Assembly: GCA_029258735.1 (NCBI GenBank)
Contig: JAPDKD010000034.1
Location: forward strand, 1-40,785
Source: an archaeon
GTDB taxonomy: Archaea > Thermoproteota > Thermoprotei > Thermofilales > JAPDKD01
Direction of reading: 5' to 3'
Length of the DNA stretch: 40,785 bases
In this document: positions 1 through 8,207 of the stretch, piece by piece
Layout: every line of letters starts with the position of its first letter
Position numbering within the stretch: position 1 is the stretch's first letter
The notes under the pieces: model-generated
Database searches by the model: none
The model's input: the letters and a program-made list of their open reading frames with translations, nothing else
What the model was told of the DNA's origin: nothing
Position numbers and translations under genes: made by a program

Positions 1-375
1 GGAAAATACTATTGGGATGTTCACAAAATCAATATAAAATTCATTACGCCAGATGGTTATTATTTTGGCAAAGTTGTGCCAAAGGCAACTACAGTAAGAG
101 AGGAGAATAAAGAACTGCTTAGCTATAGCACCACGATTTTTGATAATATCACAGCGATAGAAGAAGGATTCCCAGTAGAGATAGAATATGCCAAGTATAA
201 AGAGCTTGCAATAGGCGAACTAAGGGCGGCTCAAGAAAGAATTTCAGAGGCAGAGTATAACATTGAGGATGCCAATACTACAATAGAAAAAGCCGAGGAG
301 TTTGGTGCAAACTTAACGAAAGCTTTAAAAGCCTTTGATTCTTCTATAAAAAATTTAGAAATAGATTTATTTTAA
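1..375 (+). CDS. Partial hypothetical protein, C-terminal part with coiled coil
   Basis: The reading frame is open from the first base of the window and ends at TAA 373-375, so the gene enters from the left and its true start is not visible. The GTG at 76 is in frame but has no reason to be the start, because the upstream codons continue a plausible protein (..YYWDVHKINIKFITPDGYYFG..). About 124 residues are seen. The last 70 residues are rich in E, A, K and I with heptad-like spacing, which suggests a coiled coil. I do not recognise the family. It could be the C-terminal end of a surface or structural protein. The next gene follows after about 60 bases on the same strand. Confidence 0.6.
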   Translation, partial: GKYYWDVHKINIKFITPDGYYFGKVVPKATTVREENKELLSYSTTIFDNITAIEEGFPVEIEYAKYKELAIGELRAAQERISEAEYNIEDANTTIEKAEEFGANLTKALKAFDSSIKNLEIDLF

Positions 376-396
376 TGATAAAAAATTCGAATAAGG

Positions 397-404
397 TTTT
401 TATA
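397..404 (+). promoter_or_regulatory. Candidate TATA box for the TM-helix-repeat gene
   Basis: TTTTTATA lies 32 bases before GTG 424 and about 39 before ATG 436. An archaeal start site about 25 bases downstream would fall near 426-430, giving a very short leader that carries the GGTGA element at 426-430. Call by eye only. Confidence 0.4.
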
Positions 405-435
405 GAACCGAAAATAAAAATGAGTGGTGAAAAAC

Positions 436-1305
436 ATGAACAGTGCTCTTCTAGTCACCCTTAACAGCTCATTGGAAATTAAGGACGTAATAATGAACAT
501 CATAACATCTATAATTAACGCCATCCCAAGCATCATAGCAGCCCTAATAATCATAGGCTTAGGCTACATTATCGGCGAAGGCGTAGGAAAAGCAGTAAAC
601 AAACTCGTTGAAATCACGAAAATAGAGGAAAACTTCGACAAAACCGAGACTGGTAAAGCCTTTAGGCAGGCGGGAATAGACTTAAGCTCCTTCATCGGCT
701 CATTAACAAAGGCCTTTGTAGTAGTAATATCGCTGGCCGTTGCACTCCAAGTATTGAACATAGGCGGCCCTGTTAGCCAGTATATTATATTTATCGCCGA
801 TTACTTGCCGCGCATAATCGGCGCCGTACTGGTGCTCACGCTCGGCGTGGTTCTCTTCGAGTTCCTCACTAGCTTCATAGCCAAGGCCTTCTCGACAACG
901 CTACCCGAGCGGCACAGAGAACTTGCAGACCTATTGAAAGATCTCATAATGATAGGCCTAATAGCGGTACTAGTAACTGTAGCTCTCAACATGCTCCTGC
1001 TACCCGGCGAATACGTCTACCCACTGATACTTGGCGCCGTCATCATTGGCGTCGGGATCAGCATAACCGAAAGACTAGTCAACTCTATAGCAGAAGACCA
1101 CGAGGAATTTAAACCCGTTGCTGGGCACGCTAAGTTCCTGCTCTACCTCATCTTCATCGTCGTAGGCGTAGCGGGAATGTTCAGCAGCTTCCCGGGAACC
1201 AGCGGCGTTATAGCGAACGTCGCCTGGGGCGTCGCTATAGCAGCAGCCCTCAAGTTAGTACCAGTAATATACAGGCTTAGCAAAGATCTCGTAAAGCAGA
1301 GCTAA
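436..1305 (+). CDS. Integral membrane protein with conserved TM-helix repeats (MscS-associated family)
   Basis: Predicted membrane protein of about 289 residues with several strongly hydrophobic segments: near residues 22-45 (IPSIIAALIIIGLGYIIGEG), 90-112, 122-150, 175-215 and 235-280. The repeated pattern of Gly/Ile-rich helix followed by a short amphipathic stretch (GVGKAVNKLVEITKIEE) matches the TM_helix family found at the N-terminus of some small-conductance mechanosensitive channels, but the MscS beta-domain is absent. It may form a channel or scaffold in the membrane; this is inference. The start is placed at ATG 436 because GGTGA at 426-430 is a good archaeal ribosome site for it. GTG 424 (four residues longer) overlaps that site and is less likely. 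Confidence 0.75.
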   Translation: MNSALLVTLNSSLEIKDVIMNIITSIINAIPSIIAALIIIGLGYIIGEGVGKAVNKLVEITKIEENFDKTETGKAFRQAGIDLSSFIGSLTKAFVVVISLAVALQVLNIGGPVSQYIIFIADYLPRIIGAVLVLTLGVVLFEFLTSFIAKAFSTTLPERHRELADLLKDLIMIGLIAVLVTVALNMLLLPGEYVYPLILGAVIIGVGISITERLVNSIAEDHEEFKPVAGHAKFLLYLIFIVVGVAGMFSSFPGTSGVIANVAWGVAIAAALKLVPVIYRLSKDLVKQS

Positions 1306-1352
1306 AAACTATATAAAAGAAAAAATTAATCTTCCTTTTCTTTTTTCTTTTT

Positions 1353-1727
1353 GTGCCTCGAATAGTTTATGAGCCTGCTGAGGATGTTAGAAAGCTCGCC
1401 CTCAATATTATTAAAAAGTTAGAGTTCAACCATATTAATCCGAATAGAATTTTCTTCGTTAGAAGCCGTAACTCTCGCAGCTCCTCGGTTGCGCGTATTT
1501 GGGCATTACCCAGTATCTGGAGGCATGCTTTAAGTTTAGAGCCAATGTACATTATTGAAGTGCTTGCCGAGAAATATGATAGTTTGCCGGAAAGCGAGAA
1601 AATAAAAATACTGATTCATGAGCTGCTCCATATTCCTTCAAAATTCAGCGGAGGGTTACGACCCCATGGGAAATGTGTAAATAGAAAAAGGGTTAATGAG
1701 TTGTACCTTAGATATTTAAACTCTTAG
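1353..1727 (+). CDS. Small predicted zinc metallopeptidase (HExxH, COG4900-like)
   Basis: Protein of 124 residues starting at GTG 1353, preceded by a pyrimidine-rich stretch. Residues 88-92 are HELLH in the context IKILIHELLHIPSKFSGGLRPH, a zinc-binding HExxH helix followed by a further His about 12 residues on that could be the third ligand. This arrangement is typical of the archaeal and phage 'putative metallopeptidase' group. Length and motif fit that family. The substrate is unknown and no signal peptide is seen, so it probably acts in the cytoplasm. The 3' end overlaps the end of the convergent stomatin gene by 4 bases. Confidence 0.65.
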   Translation: MPRIVYEPAEDVRKLALNIIKKLEFNHINPNRIFFVRSRNSRSSSVARIWALPSIWRHALSLEPMYIIEVLAEKYDSLPESEKIKILIHELLHIPSKFSGGLRPHGKCVNRKRVNELYLRYLNS

Positions 1728-2659
1728 TCTTGACTTTTCTCTGCTTTCTTGAAGAGCTGGGTCACGCGCTCTAGAGGTTTTATGGCGCTAAAGACCTCTA
1801 GAGGTAGAACTATCTTGGTGGATGGGGCTGCGGCAACCTTGTTTAGAACCTCGAAGTACTGGAGCAGTAGCGTTCTCTCGTCCAGTTTTGTTGCAACTTC
1901 GTTTACTGTTTTTAGCGCTGTAGCAATGCCTTCAGCCCTAAGGATGGCGGCTTGCTTCTCTCCCTCGGCTCTTAGAATTGCTGCCTGTTTTTCTCCCTCA
2001 GCGACTCTTATCGCGGACTCCTTCTTACCTTCAGCTTCCGTGACCATGGCGCGTCTTGCGCGCTCGGCGCTCATCTGCTTTATCATCGCGTCTTGAACTG
2101 GCCTAGGCGGTATGATTTCCCTTATCTCCACTGCTGTTATTTTGACTCCCCATCGCTCTGTTACTTCGTCGAGTTTTGTTCTTAGTACTTGGTTAATGTA
2201 TTCGCGTTGCGCTAGGACGTGGTCTAGGTCGATATCGCCTACAACTGCTCTCAGCGTAGTTGTGGCTAGTCCTATGGCTGCTCCTTCGAAGTTAGCTACT
2301 TCGACTACGCTTTTCATGGGGTCTATTACTTTATAGTATATTAGGAAGTCTATATCGACTGGCGCGTTGTCTTTGGTTATGCATGTTTGATGTGTTACTT
2401 CGATGAATTGTTCCCTGAGGTCTACGACCATTGCTTTGTCTATTATTGGCCATATGATTACTAGGCCCGGCCCTTTTACTGCTATTGCTCGGCCTAGGCG
2501 GAATATTACTAGGCGCTGATATTCTGGAACTATCTTTATGGCTGAGACTATAAGTGCAAGAATAAAAATTAGAACTATTACAGCAATAATTAGATTTATC
2601 ATCATTAGGTCAAATTCTTGAAGTAAAATAGCTGCCTGCTCAAACAAGGCTCGCAACAT
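1724..2659 (-). CDS. Stomatin/prohibitin-like SPFH-domain membrane protein (slipin)
   Basis: Protein of 311 residues. One N-terminal membrane helix (about residues 19-45) is followed by an SPFH domain beginning at VPEYQRLVIFRLGR and including GPGLVIIWPIID and DLREQ. A long charged helical region follows, with near-identical repeats of the type AEGEKQAAILR, as in Pyrococcus stomatin. Members form membrane-associated oligomers and partner with an NfeD protease. Here the NfeD-like protease gene lies just upstream on the same strand, 21 bases apart, so the pair is probably one operon. ATG 2659 is supported by AAGTGATCTGAG directly upstream; a start at the MM doublet (residues 19-20) is possible. 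Overlaps the convergent metallopeptidase by 4 bases. Confidence 0.9.
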   Translation of the reverse strand: MLRALFEQAAILLQEFDLMMINLIIAVIVLIFILALIVSAIKIVPEYQRLVIFRLGRAIAVKGPGLVIIWPIIDKAMVVDLREQFIEVTHQTCITKDNAPVDIDFLIYYKVIDPMKSVVEVANFEGAAIGLATTTLRAVVGDIDLDHVLAQREYINQVLRTKLDEVTERWGVKITAVEIREIIPPRPVQDAMIKQMSAERARRAMVTEAEGKKESAIRVAEGEKQAAILRAEGEKQAAILRAEGIATALKTVNEVATKLDERTLLLQYFEVLNKVAAAPSTKIVLPLEVFSAIKPLERVTQLFKKAEKSQD

Positions 2660-2680
2660 CTCAGATCACTTCTTTCCATT

Positions 2681-3904
2681 CTATGTTTTCTTTACATATA
2701 AAGTTAACCCGCTAACCTTCTCTACCACTACTTTTTCTCCTTCCCTTATTTCTTCGCTGCTGTAGGCTGTCCACGTTTCACCCTCTACGTATACTACCCC
2801 TGGCTTCGCGGGAGATATAGGGGTTTTTGCTATGCCTACCTTACCGATGAGTCTTTCCTCTAGTGTTGGCTTTTTCATTGATAGGGCTATTGATGCCTTC
2901 TGTATGGTGATTACTATAAACGTGGATACTGCTAGTAGGAAGAAGGCTAGTGGAGGTGCGTACTCTATTATGTTTACGTAGGGGCGTTGAGCGTATTGTA
3001 TGAAGACCGAGAGGGTTAGGCAGATTATTCCCAGTATACCGAATACTTGTATTCCTGGCTTTTTTAACTCTAATATTACTAATGCTATACCAGCAATAAC
3101 TAGCGTAAACGCGAGCAAGTTTGGTCCAATTATATTAAAAACATAGAATGCAAGGAGCACCATTGTTCCACCGAGTATTCCCCACCCCTGCATCCCAGTT
3201 GCCTTTATTTCCAGCAATATGAGAAGTATTCCAATTACCAGCATGACTAAAGCAACTCCGGGATCGAAAAGCAACGAAGCCAGCTCTGAAAATAAGTCAG
3301 GCTCTACTGCAATGATCCTCGAATATCCTCCTTCCCTATTTAATACATCTAAGAGCGAAGAGACTTTTTCCACCACGCCCATAGATACTAATTCCTCCGT
3401 TGTAAAGGCACGATTTTCCGAGACCATTTTTTCTAGTTCGCTTTTCACAGTCTGGTTGGCAGTTTTTGCTAAACTTCTAACCCTAGCTTCCACATATTTC
3501 ACAACTTTGTCTGACGGAGGTATGGGTTGGCAAGCTCCGAACACTGCCCCAGGTCCCATGTATATTTTCTCCGTCGCTAAGGCTATCAGCGCCCCCGCCG
3601 AGACGGCTTTTGCCCCTGGAGGAATCCACGCTATTACACGGCAGTTGCAGCTGCTTAGTTCTTCGATAATTTCGTCTGCTGCAGCTAGGTAACCGCCATA
3701 GCTATCTATCTCGATAATCATTAGCTGCGCTTTGTTCTCCTCTACCTTGCTTACTCCCTTCTTAACAACATATACCATACCGTAATCTACTCTTCCAGAA
3801 AGGTGAACAATTATTACGGTTTGAGGTTCACTATAAGCTGTATTTAAACGAGCTATTAAAAGTAAGAAAAGTATAGAAAATATTAAAGCCGCTAATTTTT
3901 TCAT
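2681..3904 (-). CDS. NfeD-type membrane-bound ClpP-class serine protease
   Basis: Protein of 407 residues. A signal peptide or anchor (residues 1-24) is followed by a ClpP-fold protease domain (about 28-200), four or more membrane helices (about 215-335) and a small C-terminal OB-fold NfeD domain (about 345-407). The nucleophile is Ser102 in AVSAGALIALA. Lys133 aligns with the catalytic Lys of the Pyrococcus horikoshii PH1510 dyad (alignment from memory). GPGAVFGACQPI is also a family hallmark. In Pyrococcus the enzyme cleaves the C-terminal region of the partner stomatin, whose gene is immediately downstream here, so a membrane quality-control role is likely. The protease domain should face outside. 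Confidence 0.9.
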   Translation of the reverse strand: MKKLAALIFSILFLLLIARLNTAYSEPQTVIIVHLSGRVDYGMVYVVKKGVSKVEENKAQLMIIEIDSYGGYLAAADEIIEELSSCNCRVIAWIPPGAKAVSAGALIALATEKIYMGPGAVFGACQPIPPSDKVVKYVEARVRSLAKTANQTVKSELEKMVSENRAFTTEELVSMGVVEKVSSLLDVLNREGGYSRIIAVEPDLFSELASLLFDPGVALVMLVIGILLILLEIKATGMQGWGILGGTMVLLAFYVFNIIGPNLLAFTLVIAGIALVILELKKPGIQVFGILGIICLTLSVFIQYAQRPYVNIIEYAPPLAFFLLAVSTFIVITIQKASIALSMKKPTLEERLIGKVGIAKTPISPAKPGVVYVEGETWTAYSSEEIREGEKVVVEKVSGLTLYVKKT

Positions 3905-3945
3905 TTACACCCCATGTCTTATTATCTTTCTTTTCATTTTAAAAT

Positions 3946-4710
3946 TTACTTGCTCCAAAGTTCCTCCACAGCCTTCGCCGCTCTTAATATACCGCCCCAG
4001 AAGGCGATAGCCTTCTTTAGCTCGCCGCCTTCCACAATATATTGTTCAAGGTTGGGATCTATGGGTAATCGGGCTAAAAGTCTTACACCTAACTGGCTTG
4101 CTTTTGAGGGGCCGAAGGGCTCTATTAGCATTTTGCCGCATACGATGTATGCTAGGTTTTCTATTACTCCAATGATGGGAACTTTTTCGTCTTTTAGGAG
4201 CGCTATAAGCCTTTTCACAACGTCTAGCGATAGAATTGAAGGCGTAGTTACTATAACTGCTTTACCTTTAGTGCCAAGCACTCTTAGAGTTACCGTGAGC
4301 TCGTCGCCAGTTCCAGGCGGCGCGTCGATTATTAGATAGTCTAGTTCGCCCCACTCTATTTCTCCTAGAAGGTCTAGCACCAGGCCTTCTTTTACTCTTC
4401 CCTTTACAGGGATAGGCTTGTCCGGTGTTATGAGACCGAGAGAAGCAATTTTGACACCCTTTCTCTCTATCGGGTACATTCCTGCCCGCCCGCCCTTTAG
4501 CTCAGTCTTTTTCACGCTAAATATTCGAGGAATTGATGGGCCATGCAAGTCTAAGTCTAGTAGCCCTACTTTTTTTCTCATGTCCGCGTAGGCTAGCGCT
4601 AGTGATGCTGCGACTATGCTTTTGCCTACTCCTCCTTTGCCGCTGCAGACTAGAAGTTTCCTCTTTATTTTTGCTAGTTTTTGCTTAGCGAGATAGTAGC
4701 GGGGATCCAT
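3946..4710 (-). CDS. Mrp/MinD-family ATPase, probably the HypB-type partner of HypA
   Basis: Protein of 254 residues with a deviant Walker A motif CSGKGGVGKS near residue 22, switch region DLDLHGPSIP and DAPPGTGDE, all typical of the Mrp/Nbp35/MinD class. Mrp and Nbp35 proteins that carry Fe-S clusters have a CxxC near the C-terminus; here the equivalent segment (ENLAYIVCGKM) has only one Cys. This argues against an Fe-S scaffold role. The gene lies 5 bases after hypA, and AGGTGA overlapping the hypA stop serves as its ribosome site. Established knowledge: in Thermococcus, HypA works with an Mrp-type ATPase that replaces GTPase HypB in nickel insertion into [NiFe] hydrogenase. That is the best reading here. 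Confidence 0.85.
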   Translation of the reverse strand: MDPRYYLAKQKLAKIKRKLLVCSGKGGVGKSIVAASLALAYADMRKKVGLLDLDLHGPSIPRIFSVKKTELKGGRAGMYPIERKGVKIASLGLITPDKPIPVKGRVKEGLVLDLLGEIEWGELDYLIIDAPPGTGDELTVTLRVLGTKGKAVIVTTPSILSLDVVKRLIALLKDEKVPIIGVIENLAYIVCGKMLIEPFGPSKASQLGVRLLARLPIDPNLEQYIVEGGELKKAIAFWGGILRAAKAVEELWSK

Positions 4711-4715
4711 TTTTT

Positions 4716-5156
4716 CTATTCACCTCTTACTTCTACTTTAACACCTAGACCCGACTTAACTTCGAAATCTCTGCTGCCGCACTTGGGGCATCTCGAAAAT
4801 GCGTAAACTATTTCTGGCATGTAATGAAGGGGTATGTCGTATTCTCCCCCTTCCTCGTCTAGAATTTTCGACGTTTTAGTTTCCTCTTCTATGATTTTTG
4901 CTACGTCTTTTAGAGTCCAGGTGGCACCGCACTTTTTACATTCGAATTCGGCTTTTACAACTTCAAAACGAAAGCGAGCCCTTTCTAGAACAGTGTTCTC
5001 GCTAAATACCTTTACAGCCTCCTCTAGTATCGAGATATCCAGCTGTGCGAGCTCGCCAACGTAAACTACCACTTCCTCAACTTTCTTCAGCGAGTTTTTC
5101 GCTACAGCTGCTAGCGCAGCCCTAACTATACCGTCAGACACACTCCACTCATGCAT
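4716..5156 (-). CDS. hypA: Hydrogenase nickel-insertion protein HypA
   Basis: Protein of 146 residues starting MHEWSVSDGIV, which gives the N-terminal Met-His-Glu nickel site of HypA. The zinc domain has CxxC pairs at ECKKCGATW and SRCPKCGSRD. They are separated by an insert of about 40 residues, which makes the protein longer than bacterial HypA (about 113-118) but like archaeal HypA. It delivers nickel to [NiFe] hydrogenase large subunits in the cytoplasm. It is co-directional with the Mrp-type ATPase just downstream and divergent from nikR, so nickel-dependent control of this pair is plausible. No hydrogenase structural genes are in the window. Confidence 0.93.
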   Translation of the reverse strand: MHEWSVSDGIVRAALAAVAKNSLKKVEEVVVYVGELAQLDISILEEAVKVFSENTVLERARFRFEVVKAEFECKKCGATWTLKDVAKIIEEETKTSKILDEEGGEYDIPLHYMPEIVYAFSRCPKCGSRDFEVKSGLGVKVEVRGE

Positions 5157-5281
5157 TGTTACCGCTCATTCTACTCTGATTTGTATTTTTAGGTTTATGC
5201 ATTTGCCTACCCATCTTTCTATTCAATATATGAGTAAAAAATAAGGAAAATTAAACGAATAATAATAGGGAGAGACTAGAA

Positions 5282-5668
5282 ATGGTTATTAGAACCTGTA
5301 TAACAATCCCGGAAGAATTGTTTGACAAACTGAGGAAACTAAGTGAAAGAAGCGGCATATCACGCTCAAAGATCATTTCTGAGGCTTTAAGGCTATATCT
5401 GGCCGAGGAAATCGAGTTCGAAAAAGAGGTTGCCGCAATAATAATCTACAGCTATAATCCTCACAGAGGAGAAACAGTTAAAAGGCTTATAGAAGCTCAA
5501 CACGAAATGCACGACGAGGTCCCCTTAAGTTTTCACATCCACGTGTCAGAAGAACGTTGCATGGAAGCCGCACTCTTTAGGGGAATGGGACGAGAACTAA
5601 ATAAAATAATGGATAAACTCAGCAAAATTCCGGGCGTTCACGTGGTAAAAGCAGTAAAAATAGGCTAG
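5282..5668 (+). CDS. nikR: Nickel-responsive regulator NikR
   Basis: Protein of 128 residues. An N-terminal ribbon-helix-helix domain (residues 1-45, TCITIPEELFDKLRKL) is followed by an ACT-type nickel-binding domain. His74, His85, His87 and Cys93 reproduce the exact spacing of the E. coli high-affinity nickel ligands His76, His87, His89 and Cys95, so the protein should bind nickel. It is a DNA-binding tetramer that usually represses nickel uptake or maturation genes. The divergent neighbour is hypA, with 125 bases between the two starts, the likely place for an operator; I could not find a convincing palindrome by eye. GGGAGAG upstream of ATG 5282 is the likely ribosome site. Confidence 0.93.
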   Translation: MVIRTCITIPEELFDKLRKLSERSGISRSKIISEALRLYLAEEIEFEKEVAAIIIYSYNPHRGETVKRLIEAQHEMHDEVPLSFHIHVSEERCMEAALFRGMGRELNKIMDKLSKIPGVHVVKAVKIG

Positions 5669-6414
5669 AGGCCCGGTAAAGACCTTTTTAGTTGGCACTT
5701 AAATCTTTCTACAGCAGCCGCAATTTCGGAAACAACGCGTTCTACATATTCCGTAGCTTCAGTACGTTTAAAAGCAACTGATCCCTCTTCAGGGTTATAG
5801 TTTATGATGGTTCCCTCTAGAGGGTAAGAGCGCAGAGCCCGGCTATATATCACTATTTCCTCGTCATCGTAATATTCGGGCTTTACGAGTTCAGGTCTGC
5901 AAGCATATATAGCGACAGTTTCATCTGTTGCCGCGTGTCCGCCTTCTTTTCCTAGGATGCTTTTCGTTATACCCTTTTCCCTTGCTAGTATCCACCAGTC
6001 AACTATGAGAACTGGCAGTTTTAGCTCGTACCACGCTCTTTTGGCAGCCGATTCTATTGCTCGCTCTTGCTCCGAGCCCCCGTGTCCGTTAAGTATTATG
6101 GCGTATTTGAAGCCGTGAAAAGACATGCTCTTGAGAACCTGATATATTAGTTGCTCGAGAACTTCGGGCTCAATCCTAATCGAGCCTGGATATCCGTGAA
6201 GACTGCCCGTTACTCCATAGTGAATTGTGGGAAGCAAAACCGCTTTTATCTTCTCGGATAGTATTTCTCCTATTTTCTCGGGAATAAAGGCATCGGCGCC
6301 AAGTGGCAGATGTGGTCCGTGAGGCTCTATCGTTCCCACGGGTAAAATAAATGTATCGACTCCTCTTTCTAGAAGTATTTTAACTTCTTTATACGTTAAT
6401 TCATGCAACTTCAT
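5665..6414 (-). CDS. Creatininase-family amidohydrolase
   Basis: Protein of 249 residues from ATG 6414. Metal ligands of the family are visible: Glu30 and His32 in GTIEPHGPHLPLGAD, Asp41 in the same motif, His111 in LNGHGG, and a Glu in the GGHAATDET segment. The family includes creatininase, the mycofactocin protein MftE and archaeal FAPy-type deformylases (ArfB), so the substrate cannot be told from sequence alone. It is a cytoplasmic enzyme. I prefer ATG 6414 over the longer GTG 6432 because GGTG at 6422-6425 sits at the right distance and family members begin near this point. The stop overlaps the convergent nikR stop by 4 bases. Confidence 0.85.
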   Translation of the reverse strand: MKLHELTYKEVKILLERGVDTFILPVGTIEPHGPHLPLGADAFIPEKIGEILSEKIKAVLLPTIHYGVTGSLHGYPGSIRIEPEVLEQLIYQVLKSMSFHGFKYAIILNGHGGSEQERAIESAAKRAWYELKLPVLIVDWWILAREKGITKSILGKEGGHAATDETVAIYACRPELVKPEYYDDEEIVIYSRALRSYPLEGTIINYNPEEGSVAFKRTEATEYVERVVSEIAAAVERFKCQLKRSLPGL

Positions 6415-6547
6415 GAGCTTACACCCAAACACATTGTAGGCAGAAATTAAACTTCTTTTTAGCTACAAAAATTTTTCAGTATACATTATGAAGAAATATT
6501 ATGTAGCTGCTTTAAACATGGACGGGCTTCGTTTTTACTTAACTTAC

Positions 6548-7119
6548 TTAACTTTTTGTTTGCAATAATTTCCTAATTGTTTTTGCTTCATCTAAGAGTT
6601 CCTTTAACACCTTTACTACACTTTCTTCTTGTTCTTCGGCGAAAGTTTTTCCAAATCGTGCCAGTATTTCTTTTCTTGTCCTATCCGCGTCTTTAGCGCT
6701 AAGGTGGCTGAAGCAGATCTCTGGTATGGGAGTTCCCATAGCAGCCGTGTGAAACTCGAGGCTCGCAAGCCCCAAAAATCTCTGTAGAGGTCCTTGTTTC
6801 CATTTAACGTTGTTGACCTTAGTGAGGGGAACGCTTGACTCGATTTTCCACCATACTCCGCGTCTAGCTATGAGCTTTTCTGGCTCAATAACGTACTCTA
6901 TTGAATCATAGTATTTACCAAGCCATGCTGCAAAGAGAATTGCAATTGCTAGGGTTGGTATCCATGCGAAATAGTCAAGTAGGGCATTGAAGCAGGTATC
7001 AGCAGGGCTAAAGGCAGGCTCCATGAAATAACGGAGAATATTACTGTAAGTGCGAAATATATCCAGTAGAGTTTCTTCATTTTTGGATTAGGTTTTATTG
7101 TGGTAACGCTAGTTTTCAT
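6548..7119 (-). pseudogene. PH-domain (YdbS/bPH2-like) membrane protein, frameshifted
   Basis: The C-terminal part, open from 7024 down to 6548, has a membrane helix (WIPTLAIAILFAAWLG) and a bacterial PH-2 domain (EYVIEPEKLIARRGVWW, VPLTKVNNVKWKQGPLQRFLGL). The N-terminal part is in another frame. It starts at ATG 7119 behind a strong GGTGA (7126-7130), reads MKTSVTTIKPNPKMKKLYW, continues with the expected first helix (IYFALTVIFSVISWSLPLAL) and stops at 6949. Joining the two needs a shift of one base (-1 sense) somewhere in about 6985-7015. Joined, the protein would be about 190 residues with two helices then the PH domain, as in the family. No slippery heptamer is evident, so a mutation or assembly error is likelier than programmed frameshifting. 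Confidence 0.65.
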
Positions 7120-7270
7120 GAATTTTCACCATACTATCTATTCATTTAGACTTAAAAAACTTTCTATTCTTTTATAAATAATATTTAAGAGTAACTCATG
7201 AAGTTTAATAAGCAATTTGGGAACTATTTTTTTTTATCGTGATTATTATTATTTTTAAGAGGCGTTAGAC

Positions 7271-7795
7271 GTGGACTGCAGAGACTGCGAGTACTTCGAT
7301 TCTTCTAGAAGTTTTTGCTTAATGTTAAATGCTCCAGTTTATGATGTAACTCAACCGCCATGCTTAGAAGAAACCAGAATCTACGGGTTAAATAGTGAAG
7401 AAACAATTGTTACTCCACGGGCAGCGAGCAGATATTACAACATGCAGGCAACAGCTCAAAACATTATTCTGAGGTTTTCTAAGTCCTTTGAGCTTGTATT
7501 CAAAGTGGTGTTAAACTATCTGCGCTTATTCTCATTTTATGCCAAGCAGCTATTTACGCTATTATATTCCATTATAGTGAAGGATCTTCTGCCGAATATT
7601 ACAAGGTACTTGGAATTAGTTACTTTTTCCTCTCTGAATCTTTCAATTCTTGTCTCGGTTATTGGCGTTATAGCTGTAATTGTGGGGCTAATTTTCGGCA
7701 ATGACGGCGCATTATTTTGGGGCGGCGTTGTTGCGTCGGTAGGCTTTGGGTTTGCTATCGCGCTAAAAATAGCTGAGTTTCTAGAAACGTTTTAA
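7271..7795 (+). CDS. Hypothetical membrane protein with N-terminal four-Cys cluster
   Basis: Protein of 174 residues starting at GTG 7271. Cys3, Cys6, Cys16 and Cys31 (CRDCEYF, FCLML, PPC) could bind zinc or an Fe-S cluster. The middle is helical and aromatic (residues 65-110). Two membrane helices follow near residues 118-138 and 145-165 (SILVSVIGVIAVIVGLIFG and GALFWGGVVASVGFGFAIAL). I do not recognise the family. The topology suggests a small cytoplasmic metal-binding head on a membrane anchor. It is flanked by divergent and convergent genes, so it is probably transcribed alone. Confidence 0.6.
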   Translation: MDCRDCEYFDSSRSFCLMLNAPVYDVTQPPCLEETRIYGLNSEETIVTPRAASRYYNMQATAQNIILRFSKSFELVFKVVLNYLRLFSFYAKQLFTLLYSIIVKDLLPNITRYLELVTFSSLNLSILVSVIGVIAVIVGLIFGNDGALFWGGVVASVGFGFAIALKIAEFLETF

Positions 7796-7814
7796 TCTGT
7801 ACAGCTTATTTTGA

Positions 7815-8207
7815 TTACTCTTCTCGAGTAATGAGAATTATTTTTCTTTCTCTTCTGTTTGCTGGCTGGTTTTCTATAAAGTAGACTCCGTGGTTTTCTG
7901 GCAGTAAAGGTCCTCCATTTTTTACTAGTATGAGTAGAAAAGTACCAATAAGGGTTGAACGTAGGTGCGCGTAGGCATTGCCCGGATGCTCCCATCCATA
8001 AACGGGAAGAAGATCCCATAATGATCTTTCAAAATTCTCTACATGATCTTTAGGGATTATGACTAGGGCCCCCGTGGATCCTTTAGAGAACACGTGGATT
8101 ATGCCGTTTCTTATTTCTTTTGCTTGGCAAGCTATATGAGAAGTTATCTCAAATAGTTTCCCTGGCCCATAAGTTAGTAGCCTAATAGTTTTAACGCGAT
8201 CATTCAT
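7815..8207 (-). CDS. YjbQ/UPF0047-family protein, copy A (His motif kept)
   Basis: Protein of 130 residues. STGALVI (44-50) and HPGNAYAHLRSTL (74-86) match the conserved core and the H-x-x-N-x-x-x-H region of the YjbQ family (secondary thiamine-phosphate synthase, small trimeric proteins). The usual LGxWQ segment after the last core strands is replaced by LLPENHGVYFIE (101-112). The gene starts inside the stop of copy B (ATGA overlap at 8204-8207), so the two are translationally coupled. Function within the family is poorly defined. The complementary losses in the two copies suggest a mixed oligomer. Confidence 0.75.
   Translation of the reverse strand: MNDRVKTIRLLTYGPGKLFEITSHIACQAKEIRNGIIHVFSKGSTGALVIIPKDHVENFERSLWDLLPVYGWEHPGNAYAHLRSTLIGTFLLILVKNGGPLLPENHGVYFIENQPANRRERKIILITREE

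Noticed and set aside
2681-3904. NfeD protease thought inactive because Arg143 replaces a Lys
   Set aside because: On realignment with PH1510 from memory, the catalytic Lys corresponds to Lys133, which is present.
6949-7119. Programmed -1 frameshifting in the PH-domain gene
   Set aside because: No X-XXY-YYZ heptamer or downstream pseudoknot was seen near the junction; mutation or sequence error is simpler.
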